This document shows positions 54,300 through 63,971 of a stretch of DNA of 64,000 nt, one piece after another. The notes under the pieces are model-generated. The model was not told where the DNA came from, did not search any database, and worked only from the letters and a program-made list of their open reading frames with translations. The translations under genes and the position numbers were made by a program. The stretch comes from Gordius sp. MW1 (taxonomy: Eukaryota; Nematomorpha; Gordioida; Gordea; Gordiidae), in the NCBI GenBank assembly GCA_964036665.1, contig OZ038530.1, positions 3,782,001 to 3,846,000 on the forward strand, in the 5' to 3' direction. How positions within the stretch are numbered: the first letter of the stretch is position 1; each line of letters starts with the position of its first letter.

Positions 54300-57200
54300 A
54301 TTACTTTGAAATCATGATCGCATAGTGCATTTTTGAAAAATTAAGCACTCACGTTGCGATACAACAAACTAATCGCAACAATAAAACGTTGTCTTTTGTC
54401 AAAATGATAGTTCTCGCAGCTTAAAACCTCTTTTCGGAAGTCAATCGAGGATTATAGGATTCTCAAATTGGCCTACTTTTATATATTTTTTCATGCTCTT
54501 TCACATAGAATCGAAAAAAATAAATATTTTTACCTCAAAATTTTTCACATATTTTTCTTTCAACCGTATTCATACGATGAAAGTTGTCGTTTTCAGACGT
54601 GGTTTCCATGATAAAAAGTAAAAATTTATCAGAATCAGAAAACTATTACTTTGAAATCATGATCGCATAGTGCATTTTTGAAAAATTAAGCACTCACGTT
54701 GCGATACAACAAACTAATCGCAACAATAAAACGTTGTCTTTTGTCAAAATGATAGTTCTCGCAGCTTAAAACCTCTTTTCGGAAGTCAATCGAGGATAAT
54801 AGGATTCTCAAATTGGCTTACTTTTATATATTTTTTCATGCTCTTTCACATAGAATTGAAAAAAAATAAATATTTTTACCTCAAAATTTTTCACTATATT
54901 TCTTTGAACCGTGTTCATCCGATGAAAGTTGTCGTTTTCAGACGTGGTTTCCATGATAAAAAGTAAAAATTTATCAGAATCAGAAAACTATTACTTTGAA
55001 ATCATGATCGCATAGTGCATTTTTGAAAAATTAAGCACTCACGTTGCGATACAACAAACTAATCGCAACAATAAAACGTTGTCTTTTGTCAAAATGATGG
55101 TTCTCGCAGCTTAAAACCTCTTTTCGGAAGTCAATCGAGGATAATAGGATTCTCAAATTGGCTTCCTTTTATATATTTTTTCATGCTCTTTCACATATAA
55201 TCGAAAAAAATAAATATTTTTACCTAAAAATTTTTCACATATTTTTCTTTGAACCGTATTCATCCGATGAAAGTTGTCGTTTTCAGACGTGGTTTCCATG
55301 ATAAAAAGTAAAAATTTATCAGAATCAGAAAACTATTACTTTGAAATCATGATCGCATAGTGCATTTTTGAAAAATTAAGCGCTCACCTTGCGATACAAC
55401 AAACTAATCGCAACAATAAAACGTTGTCTTTTGTCAAAATGATAGTTCTCGCAGCTTAAAACCTCTTTTCGGAAGTCAATCGAGGATAATAGGATTCTCA
55501 AATTGGCTTACTTTTATATATTTTTTCATGCTCTTTCACATAGAGATTGAAAAAAAATAAATATTTTTACCTCAAAATTTTTCACTATATTTTTTTGAAC
55601 CGTGTTCATCCGATGAAAGTTGTCGTTTTCAGACGTGGTTTCCATGATAAAAAGTAAAAATTTATCAGAATCAGAAAACTATTACTTTGAAATCATGATC
55701 GCATAGTGCATTTTTGAAAAATTAAGCACTCACGTTGCGATACAACAAACTAATCGCAACAATAAAACGTTGTCTTTTGTCAAAATGATGGTTCTCGCAG
55801 CTTAAAACCTCTTTTCGGAAGTCAATCGAGGATAATAGGATTCTCAAATTGGCTTCCTTTTATATATTTTTTCATGCTCTTTCACATATAATCGAAAAAA
55901 ATAAATATTTTTACCTAAAAATTTTTCACATATTTTTCTTTGAACCGTATTCATCCGATGAAAGTTGTCGTTTTCAGACGTGGTTTCCATGATAAAAAGT
56001 AAAAATTTATCAGAATCAGAAAACTATTACTTTGAAATCATGATCGCATAGTGCATTTTTGAAAAATTAAGCGCTCACCTTGCGATACAACAAACTAATC
56101 GCAACAATAAAACGTTGTCTTTTGTCAAAATGATAGTTCTCGCAGCTTAAAACCTCTTTTCGGAAGTCAATCGAGGATAATAGGATTCTCAAATTGGCCT
56201 ACTTTTATATATTTTTTCATGCTCTTTCACATAGAATCGAAAAAAATAAATATTTTTACCTAAAAATTTTTCACATATTTTTCTTTGAACCGTATTCATC
56301 CGATGAAAGTTGTCGTTTTCAGACGTGGTTACCATGATAAAAAGTAAAAATTTATCAGAATCAGAAAACCATTACTTTGAAATCATGATCGCATAGTGCA
56401 TTTTTGAAAAATTAAGCACTCACGTTGCGATACAACAAACTAATCGCAACAATAAAACGTTGTCTTTTGTCAAAATGATAGATCTCGCAGCTTAAAACCT
56501 CTTTTCGGAAGTCAATCGAGGATAATAGGATTCTCAAATTGGCCTACTTTTATATATTTTTTCATGCTCTTTCACATAGAATCGAAAAAAATAAATATTT
56601 TTACCTCAAAAATTTTCACATATTTTTCTTTCAACCGTATTCATCCGATGAAAGTTGTCGTTTTCAGACGTGGTTTCCATAATAAAAAGTAAAAATTTAT
56701 CAGAAAGAAAACTATTACTTTGAAATCATGATCGCATAGTGCATTTTTGAAAAATTAAGCACTCACGTTGCGATACAACAAACTAATCGCAACAATAAAA
56801 CGTTGTCTTTTGTCAAAATGATATTTCTCGCAGCTTAAAACCTCTTTTCGGAAGTCAATCGAGGATAATAGGATTCTCAAATTGGCCTACTTTTATATAT
56901 TTTTTCATGCTCTTTCACATAGAATCGAAAAAAATAAATATTTTTACCTCAAAAATTTTCACATATTTTTCTTTCAACCGTATTCATCCGATGAAAGTTG
57001 TCGTTTTCAGACGTGGTTTCCATGATAAAAAGTAAAAATTTATCAGAATCAGAAAACTATTACTTTGAAATTATGATCGCATAGTGCCTTTTTGAAAAAT
57101 TAAGCACTCACGTTGCGATACAACAAACTAATCGCAACAATAAAACGTTGTCTTTTGTCAAAATGATAGATCTCGCAGCTTAAAACCTCTTTTCGGAAGT

Positions 57201-59442
57201 CAATCGAGGATAATAGGATTCTCAAATTGGCCTACTTTTATATATTTTTTCATGCTCTTTCACATAGAATCGAAAAAAATAAATATTTTTACCTCAAAAA
57301 TTTTCACATATTTTTCTTTCAACCGTATTCATCCGATGAAAGTTGTCGTTTTCAGACGTGGTTTCCATAATAAAAAGTAAAAATTTATCAGAAAGAAAAC
57401 TATTACTTTGAAATCATGATCGCATAGTGCATTTTTGAAAAATTAAGCACTCACGTTGCGATACAACAAACTAATCGCAACAATAAAACGTTGTCTTTTG
57501 TCAAAATGATAGTTCTCGCAGCTTAAAACCTCTTTTCGGAAGTCAATCGAGGATTATAGGATTCTCAAATTGGCCTACTTTTATATATTTTTTCATGCTC
57601 TTTCACATAGAATCGAAAAAAATAAATATTTTTACCTCAAAATTTTTCACATATTTTTCTTTCAACCGTATTCATACGATGAAAGTTGTCGTTTTCAGAC
57701 GTGGTTTCCATGATAAAAAGTAAAAATTTATCAGAATCAGAAAACTATTACTTTGAAATCATGATCGCATAGTGCATTTTTGAAAAATTAAGCACTCACG
57801 TTGCGATACAACAAACTAATCGCAACAATAAAACGTTGTCTTTTGTCAAAATGATAGTTCTCGCAGCTTAAAACCTCTTTTCGGAAGTCAATCGAGGATA
57901 ATAGGATTCTCAAATTGGCTTACTTTTATATATTTTTTCATGCTCTTTCACATAGAATTGAAAAAAAATAAATATTTTTACCTCAAAATTTTTCACTATA
58001 TTTCTTTGAACCGTGTTCATCCGATGAAAGTTGTCGTTTTCAGACGTGGTTTCCATGATAAAAAGTAAAAATTTATCAGAATCAGAAAACTATTACTTTG
58101 AAATCATGATCGCATAGTGCATTTTTGAAAAATTAAGCACTCACGTTGCGATACAACAAACTAATCGCAACAATAAAACGTTGTCTTTTGTCAAAATGAT
58201 GGTTCTCGCAGCTTAAAACCTCTTTTCGGAAGTCAATCGAGGATAATAGGATTCTCAAATTGGCTTCCTTTTATATATTTTTTCATGCTCTTTCACATAT
58301 AATCGAAAAAAATAAATATTTTTACCTAAAAATTTTTCACATATTTTTCTTTGAACCGTATTCATCCGATGAAAGTTGTCGTTTTCAGACGTGGTTTCCA
58401 TGATAAAAAGTAAAAATTTATCAGAATCAGAAAACTATTACTTTGAAATCATGATCGCATAGTGCATTTTTGAAAAATTAAGCGCTCACCTTGCGATACA
58501 ACAAACTAATCGCAACAATAAAACGTTGTCTTTTGTCAAAATGATAGTTCTCGCAGCTTAAAACCTCTTTTCGGAAGTCAATCGAGGATAATAGGATTCT
58601 CAAATTGGCTTACTTTTATATATTTTTTCATGCTCTTTCACATAGAATTGAAAAAAAATAAATATTTTTACCTCAAAATTTTTCACTATATTTTTTTGAA
58701 CCGTGTTCATCCGATGAAAGTTGTCGTTTTCAGACGTGGTTTCCATGATAAAAAGTAAAAATTTATCAGAATCAGAAAACTATTACTTTGAAATCATGAT
58801 CGCATAGTGCATTTTTGAAAAATTAAGCACTCACGTTGCGATACAACAAACTAATCGCAACAATAAAACGTTGTCTTTTGTCAAAATGATGGTTCTCGCA
58901 GCTTAAAACCTCTTTTCGGAAGTCAATCGAGGATAATAGGATTCTCAAATTGGCTTCCTTTTATATATTTTTTCATGCTCTTTCACATATAATCGAAAAA
59001 AATAAATATTTTTACCTAAAAATTTTTCACATATTTTTCTTTGAACCGTATTCATCCGATGAAAGTTGTCGTTTTCAGACGTGGTTTCCATGATAAAAAG
59101 TAAAAATTTATCAGAATCAGAAAACTATTACTTTGAAATCATGATCGCATAGTGCATTTTTGAAAAATTAAGCGCTCACCTTGCGATACAACAAACTAAT
59201 CGCAACAATAAAACGTTGTCTTTTGTCAAAATGATAGTTCTCGCAGCTTAAAACCTCTTTTCGGAAGTCAATCGAGGATAATAGGATTCTCAAATTGGCC
59301 TACTTTTATATATTTTTTCATGCTCTTTCACATAGAATCGAAAAAAATAAATATTTTTACCTAAAAATTTTTCACATATTTTTCTTTGAACCGTATTCAT
59401 CCGATGAAAGTTGTCGTTTTCAGACGTGGTTACCATGATAAA
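54300..59442. repeat. nonameric higher-order unit (3,101 bp), second copy cut by the retroelement
   Basis: Segments 54,300-56,341 and 57,401-59,442 match at an offset of 3,101-3,102 bp. Markers are tcactatattt with accgtgttcatcc (54,891 and 57,993; 55,582 and 58,683), ctttcacatataatcg, gcgctcacc and finally the rare gtggttaccatg (56,325 and 59,426). Two monomers repeat inside each unit at a spacing of 690 bp. The second copy stops inside its gttaccatgataaa monomer, exactly where the LTR begins. The first copy continues normally there, so it shows the empty-site sequence. Confidence 0.9.
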
Positions 59443-59830
59443 TGTTGTGTCCTCCCCTATAGAAATTATCATATACAAACATCTCCTCCTATAGAAATTA
59501 TCATATACTAACTTCCTATACAAATCCCCCCACCCCCCACTGCGCTGCTATACAATACACACGCGTTGATAATCGATCACCCCCTCTCCGTACTTATATT
59601 CACAAGAGTTGTAAACTTGCGTATCTCATACCCCCTCCCCCCTTCTATCTAGATACTTTAATTGCAAGTTCGTATCTTATTTAGGTCGGATACCCCTTTT
59701 GATCCCGCATTAACATCTGTGTACTAATTTCGATATAGATTTCAGTAGTCCCCATTGCCTTTACGCGATATATGAGAATCATCATTATTTTTCACTTGTA
59801 ATATACAAAAGTTTTCACTTGTAATATACA
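59443..59830 (+). repeat. 5' LTR of the Gypsy element (about 388 bp)
   Basis: The LTR starts where the satellite stops, at TGTTGTGTCC, and most likely ends at TATACA, four bases before the primer-binding site, giving the usual TG...CA ends. It is rich in C-runs, unlike the surrounding satellite. It holds a 32-bp imperfect tandem repeat near its left end and a 23-bp perfect tandem repeat at its right end. A TATA-like tacttatattc lies at about 59,600. The right boundary is inferred from the primer-binding site because the 3' LTR is not in the window. It could be a few bases later. The satellite bases left of it are ATAAA, a possible target-duplication copy. Confidence 0.75.
59449..59512. repeat. 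32-bp imperfect tandem repeat, two copies, in LTR U3
   Basis: Units 59,449-59,480 and 59,481-59,512 share the exact core CTATAGAAATTATCATATAC and differ mainly in the C/T-rich lead-in. A shorter remnant ttcctata follows. Short tandem repeats in U3 often carry enhancer or factor-binding sites in LTR elements, but that role is only inferred here. Confidence 0.85.
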
Positions 59831-59834
59831 AAAG
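59789..59834. repeat. 23-bp perfect tandem repeat at the LTR end
   Basis: Units 59,789-59,811 and 59,812-59,834 are identical, each running from TTTTCACTTG to ATATACAAAAG. The second unit ends right against the primer-binding site, so the duplication spans the presumed LTR boundary. It may reflect replication slippage at the LTR/primer-site junction. Confidence 0.9.
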
Positions 59835-59847
59835 TGGTGTCAGAACC
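59835..59847 (+). promoter_or_regulatory. primer-binding site, probably for tRNA-Leu
   Basis: TGGTGTCAGAACC begins with TGG, the complement of the tRNA CCA end. It continues as expected for a tRNA whose 3' end reads CTGACA before CCA, which is the tRNA-Leu pattern as I recall it. It lies four bases after the inferred LTR end, the normal place for a minus-strand primer site. The exact tRNA would need matching to the host tRNA set. Confidence 0.7.
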
Positions 59848-60332
59848 AAAAATTCCCACCCCCCACCGCAGTTAAATTGTTTAAAAAATATTTTGAATAA
59901 ATTATTTCTCCTTCCTGTGAATAGGATAAATCAGATTCTTACGATTTTATTATCACTGGAGTGAAACAACAAGCAAATTATTACCTAATTGTTGCAAAGG
60001 ACAAAAGGAATCGTCCTTGAGCCTAAGCCATTCGTGGTAACAATACAGAAAGAAAAGCCAAAAACATATCGTAAAAACGGAAGTTAAAATCATATACGTG
60101 GGGAAGACGAATACCGTAAACAGGCAGTTGGACGAAAGGCGTTCTCCCCCTCTCCAAAGAAAGGTTATTTAAAAAAAATATTCGGGAACACGTAAGTATA
60201 AAATGCAATTACTTTCATTAATCATAATAATTATTATCTTAGTATTCTATATTAGCTTAACATTTCAAAGTTTCCGTATTTTCTTAATCAAAATTTTATT
60301 AGCGACTATATAAATATATTATATTAATTAAA
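59848..60332 (+). other. retroelement leader between primer-binding site and Gag-like ORF
   Basis: This is a 485-bp stretch with no long reading frame. It contains C-rich runs after the primer site, an AATAAA hexamer (about 59,895), a splice-donor-like GTAAGT (60,192) and then a strongly AT-rich part before the Gag-like ATG. The donor-like hexamer is only suggestive. Some Gypsy-group elements do splice, but no acceptor can be assigned here. No capsid-coding segment is recognised in this interval. Confidence 0.6.
60203..60313 (+). other. 36-codon hydrophobic small ORF in the leader
   Basis: A short ATG-initiated frame begins MQLLSLIIIIIILVFY and is almost entirely hydrophobic, like a signal or membrane anchor. 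It lies just after the GTAAGT hexamer and 19 bases before the Gag-like ORF, which also has a hydrophobic segment near its start. The local AT content makes chance hydrophobic frames likely (Ile, Leu and Phe codons), so this may not be translated. Recorded because two such segments in a row are unusual for this kind of element. Confidence 0.3.
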
Positions 60333-60842
60333 ATGTTCAATCGCAATCCATCAATATTTATTCATTTTTATAATTGTTTACTTAGCGATAAAGCTTTTAT
60401 TATACTATTTATCGTATTCTTAATTTTATTGTGCATAATGATTTATATAAAATTGAGAAAAGTTGAAAAAATATTTTTAGTTAAAAATACCCCCTCATTA
60501 CCCACTTGTTTTTTCTGTAACAAAACGGGGCATGTAAAGAAAAACTGTTTTCTATTAAAGGGAAAGGGATTTAATAATAACAGATTTAATAATAACAATA
60601 ATTATACCAACCCATTTAATAGGGGACCCCGCACCCCCTACACCCCTTACAATTTTGATTTTAATGAAAATTCGCCCGCGCGTGCGCAGAGGGAATGGCC
60701 AGGCAATAGGAGGTGTTGTTTAAGCAATACTACAAATAAAGAGGAGACTAAGGCTGACATATGTTCAGGTTGTAGGACCAGTCTGCCTCAGGTCAGTCAT
60801 AGTTCAATGGGTCATTGTGGTGGCCAACATTGTTCTGATTGA
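60333..60842 (+). CDS. Gag-like nucleocapsid ORF with one CCHC knuckle (169 aa)
   Basis: The product would bind the element's RNA. Residues 59-72 form a classical zinc knuckle, C59-x2-C62-x4-H67-x4-C72 (CFFCNKTGHVKKNC), followed by an Asn- and Phe-rich stretch (about 80-96) and a Pro/Arg-rich part, as in nucleocapsid tails. Residues 21-39 are a long hydrophobic run that would span a membrane, followed by a basic stretch, which is not usual in Gag. No capsid domain is recognisable, and at 169 residues the frame is much shorter than typical Gypsy Gag proteins. The start is the first ATG of this frame, in an AT-rich context. The pol region follows closely. Elements of this group are known to reach pol by read-through or frameshifting, or by one continuous frame. 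Which applies here is not decided. Confidence 0.7.
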   Translation: MFNRNPSIFIHFYNCLLSDKAFIILFIVFLILLCIMIYIKLRKVEKIFLVKNTPSLPTCFFCNKTGHVKKNCFLLKGKGFNNNRFNNNNNYTNPFNRGPRTPYTPYNFDFNENSPARAQREWPGNRRCCLSNTTNKEETKADICSGCRTSLPQVSHSSMGHCGGQHCSD

Positions 60843-60899
60843 CGGTTAGCGAAGGCTGGTACTAGTTTCTCAAATGTAAATTTAATTAATTTTTTTAAC

Positions 60900-61091
60900 G
60901 CGCGTTCGCCTTATGTTACAGTAAATATCGATAATAATTATATAACATTTTTAGCCGATACGGGCTCTACAATTTCGCTGATTTCGCAAATAAATTTTAA
61001 AAAATATTGGCCTGAAAAGTTATTAAAAAAAACTAGCATTTTAGCAAAACAATTAAATGGCTGTCCGATTAACATCTTAGGTTATACGAAA
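60900..61091 (+). other. aspartic protease segment of the retroelement
   Basis: This stretch encodes FLADTGSTISLIS at about 60,945-60,983, the D-T-G-S catalytic signature of retroviral-type proteases with the usual hydrophobic residues before it and small residues after it. A second conserved patch, INILGYTKVNV, lies at about 61,068-61,100, like the flap-to-C-terminal part of such enzymes. The enzyme acts as a dimer to cut the element's own polyproteins. Its position between the CCHC knuckle and reverse transcriptase is normal for Ty3/Gypsy. Confidence 0.8.
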
Positions 61092-63971
61092 GTGAATGTG
61101 AACGCCGCGGGGCAGAGTTTAGAATTTGATATATATATTGTTGATGAAAATATTGAGAATATAATGGGATGGACATGGATAAGAAAGATTGGTCCCTTAG
61201 TTAATTATTGGGGAATATGTAAATATAATAAAATTAATTTTGTGCACTGCAATAAGGATAATATTGGTGATAATAAAGCCGTAGATAAAGTCGGGTCTGA
61301 GCCTACGACCATAATTGGTAAGGTAGCAGGAGTCTCCTTATTTTCAGACGAGGGCAAGGTTTCAAATAATGAGACTAGTTCCTCGTGTATGGAGGTAAAG
61401 GCATATAAAAATGCCGAGAATTCCTCATTTAAAATGGATCGTAGGGATGTTCGGAACGATAATGATCTATGGCGCGACAAAATTGACAAAATTAAAGCAG
61501 AGTTTGAAGAGATTTTTGCGAACGAATTAGGATGTCTAAATGATAACATATTCTCAATTAAAATTAAAGATCAAGGCGCTCCACGTTTTTGCCCAGCCCG
61601 GCGCATTCCACTAGTATGGAAAGACCAAGTTGAACATGTTATTAACACTTGGTTAAAAGATGATGTAATCGAGCCGGTTGATTATTCGGATTGGGCAACA
61701 CCTTTAGTTCCGGTTAAAAAACCAGATGGAACGATAAGGGTGTGTGCGGATTACCGAATAACAATCAATAAATGTGTTGTGGATGTAAAATATCCCCTCC
61801 CCAGAATTGAAATGGTGTTAGCAAATTTAAAAGGCGCAAAATTTTTTTCAAAAATTGATTTGGCTAATGCCTATCTGCAATTGCGCGTAACTAGTAAATC
61901 CGCTAAACTATTGACCATTAATACCGAAAAGGGTTTATTTGCTTTTAAACGTTTACCTTTCGGTCTAAGTGTGTCGGCGGCAATTTTTCAAAGAACAATG
62001 GCCTCAATTTTTTTGAATTTAGAAGGCATAAATTTTTATTTGGACGATATCTTGATCACTGGTTCCACTAGGGACGAACATGACAAGCGTCTAATAGCTG
62101 TGTTAAAATTAATTAAAGCAAAAGGGTTACGTATTGCTGAAAAGAAATGCGTATTTGCTGTAGAAAAGGTTATGTATTTAGGGTATATATTAGGAGACGG
62201 TTGTGTTAGACCAAATCTTACTAAGATATATGCTATCCAAAATGCAAGAATACCTCTTAATAAAAAAGAACTGTCGTCATTTTTGGGATTAATGACTTAT
62301 TATAACAGGTTTATCAGTGATTATAGTAAATATGCAGCCCCATTGTATGATTTAACTGGCGTAAATAGCATATATAATTGGACTGATGAGCATGAAACAT
62401 GTTATAATTATTTAAAACAAGTTCTTTTAAAACAACCTATATTAAAATGTTTTGATCCGGACGGCGAAAACGTTTTAAGGGTTGATGCATCTAATCAGGG
62501 AATTGGTGGCGCATTATGCCAATTAGAAGGCAGCGTAGAACACCCTGTAATTTATTTTTCCCGTAAATTAACTAAACCTGAATTAAATTATTCGGTAATA
62601 GAGAAAGAGGCGTTAGCAATGGTTTATGGCCTGAAACGATGTAGAGAATATTTAATCGGAAAATCGTTCATCGTTTATACAGATCACAAACCATTGGTCT
62701 CTTTGTTTATGAAAACTAACACCGATTTTTTAATGTCACCCAGGTTGCAAAGATGGCTATTAACTTTAGGTAATTTCACTTTAACCTTAAAATATCGTAA
62801 AGGAGATGAAAACCATTTGGCCGACGTAATGTCGCGTTTGGGCGCAGACACAACGGAGGTTATGGATACATCTTTGAGTTGCGATATTGTTGGTGGACAT
62901 GTAGTTAATAGTATAAACATAATCGATTTTAAACAAATAGTAGAATCCGTTAACGACGATCCCGATTTAAGTTTAATTAAAAGTATTTTGTCAGGATCGG
63001 ACGAATTCGCACAAATTCCTATACCTTTTAAGCACGTGTTTAATGAGCTTTATGTTGACGAAGGTGCGATTAAAAGACAAGGAAAATTGGTCATACCAAT
63101 TGGGCTTAGGAAACAAGTATTAGAACTGTTGCATGCAAGCCATTTTGGAATCGTTAAAATGAAACAAATTGCACGAGATTACGTATGGTGGCCTAAAATT
63201 ACAAAGGATATTAATGCTTTGGTTAGGCTTTGCGAATTGTGTAAAGTTAACGCAGCTATGCCGCGAAAAGATAAAGGCGCGACTTGGCCACGTCCAAAAG
63301 GACCGTGGAGTCGTATTCATATAGACTTTTTCGAATTTGATAAAAAGCGTTTTATTTTGATCGTTGACGCCTTTTCAGGGTGGACGGAATTTAAAAACGT
63401 TTCTCAAATAACGAGTAAAGTAACTATAAATATTTTGCAAGAATTAATAGGCGCTTATGGTTTTCCTGAAATTATCGTTACTGATAATGGCAAAGCTTTC
63501 GTAAGCGTAGAATTTAAACAATTCTGTTTAAAATATAAAATAAATCATTTGTTAACTCCCCCATATCATCCTAGCTCAAATGGGCAGGTAGAAAGGTATG
63601 TAGGAATCGTAAAGAAATGGTTAAATTTGGCTAAAGTGACGAAGGAAGGAACATGGTTATATAAACTATATCATAACATGTCTCCAAGATATCCTGATCG
63701 TCCTGCGGTTAGCTCCGAATTTTTAAATCGTAAATTAAGATACCCACCAGATTTTTTAAATGTTGATGATTATCAACAATTGCCAATGGTAGGTAAACCA
63801 AAGTTTCAGCTTAACCAAAAGGTGTGGTATAGAAACTATTTGGGTAAACCTAAATGGCTTTTGGGTGAGATTGTACAACAGGTCGGTTCTAAAATTTTTA
63901 AAATTAAAGATAAACAAAGTGATAATAATGAAATAAGACACACGGAGCAATTAAAATTGTGTGAGCCCTAA
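61092..63971 (+). CDS. Gypsy pol: reverse transcriptase, RNase H and integrase (959 codons shown)
   Basis: Residue numbers count from 61,092, which is an arbitrary point in an open frame, not a proven start codon. Reverse transcriptase spans about 160-375, with FSKIDLANAY (catalytic D256), LPFGLSVSAAIFQ (288-300) and FYLDDILITG (D318, D319). RNase H spans about 455-585, with LRVDASNQG (D465), KEALAMVYGL (E506), YTDHKPL (D531) and HLADVMSRL. The integrase zinc domain is H681-x2-H684 to C714-x2-C717. The catalytic core is D745, D798, E834 (D-x35-E). A C-terminal WYRNYLGKPKWLLGEIVQ patch (912-929) resembles the GPY/F-type integrase tail. The enzymes copy the RNA to DNA and insert it in chromosomes. 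Length and domain order are normal for Ty3/Gypsy, and this visible part looks whole. Confidence 0.95.
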   Translation: MNVNAAGQSLEFDIYIVDENIENIMGWTWIRKIGPLVNYWGICKYNKINFVHCNKDNIGDNKAVDKVGSEPTTIIGKVAGVSLFSDEGKVSNNETSSSCMEVKAYKNAENSSFKMDRRDVRNDNDLWRDKIDKIKAEFEEIFANELGCLNDNIFSIKIKDQGAPRFCPARRIPLVWKDQVEHVINTWLKDDVIEPVDYSDWATPLVPVKKPDGTIRVCADYRITINKCVVDVKYPLPRIEMVLANLKGAKFFSKIDLANAYLQLRVTSKSAKLLTINTEKGLFAFKRLPFGLSVSAAIFQRTMASIFLNLEGINFYLDDILITGSTRDEHDKRLIAVLKLIKAKGLRIAEKKCVFAVEKVMYLGYILGDGCVRPNLTKIYAIQNARIPLNKKELSSFLGLMTYYNRFISDYSKYAAPLYDLTGVNSIYNWTDEHETCYNYLKQVLLKQPILKCFDPDGENVLRVDASNQGIGGALCQLEGSVEHPVIYFSRKLTKPELNYSVIEKEALAMVYGLKRCREYLIGKSFIVYTDHKPLVSLFMKTNTDFLMSPRLQRWLLTLGNFTLTLKYRKGDENHLADVMSRLGADTTEVMDTSLSCDIVGGHVVNSINIIDFKQIVESVNDDPDLSLIKSILSGSDEFAQIPIPFKHVFNELYVDEGAIKRQGKLVIPIGLRKQVLELLHASHFGIVKMKQIARDYVWWPKITKDINALVRLCELCKVNAAMPRKDKGATWPRPKGPWSRIHIDFFEFDKKRFILIVDAFSGWTEFKNVSQITSKVTINILQELIGAYGFPEIIVTDNGKAFVSVEFKQFCLKYKINHLLTPPYHPSSNGQVERYVGIVKKWLNLAKVTKEGTWLYKLYHNMSPRYPDRPAVSSEFLNRKLRYPPDFLNVDDYQQLPMVGKPKFQLNQKVWYRNYLGKPKWLLGEIVQQVGSKIFKIKDKQSDNNEIRHTEQLKLCEP

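Larger units (their letters stand above)
1..59442. repeat. 344-346 bp satellite DNA array, about 170 head-to-tail monomers
   Basis: The landmark GTTGTCGTTTTCAGACG recurs about every 344-346 bp (positions 6, 351, 696, 1041, 1387 and onward) to 59,411 without any inversion or non-satellite gap, except eight 106-bp MITE copies. Monomers differ by a few substitutions and small indels. Recurrent variants include cagagtg/catagtg, gcgctcacc/gcactcacg, gcctac/gcttac/gcttcc, ttcaacc/ttgaacc and the length of the A-run after agaatcg. The unit is strongly AT-rich, with A and T tracts clustered in its last third. There are no genes in it. Open frames of 61 codons seen in a subset of monomers begin at TTG and are a by-product of the cagagtg variant. 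Array size, uniform orientation and higher-order structure fit pericentromeric or centromeric heterochromatin, but nothing in the sequence proves that location. The array starts outside the window on the left. Confidence 0.98.

Noticed and set aside
1-59442. CRISPR-like array because of regular repeats
   Set aside because: The repeated unit is the full 345 bp with no unique spacers, and the DNA is eukaryotic satellite.
59290-59523. 77-codon minus-strand frame over the satellite/LTR junction
   Set aside because: It is half satellite complement and half LTR complement, so it exists only because of the insertion. No motif seen.
60023-60208. 61-codon minus-strand frame in the leader of the retroelement
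   Set aside because: It is antisense to the leader and the start of the hydrophobic small ORF, with no recognisable motif. Likely chance.
61205-63950. Minus-strand frames of 64-114 codons across pol
   Set aside because: They are antisense shadows of the well-supported pol reading frame.
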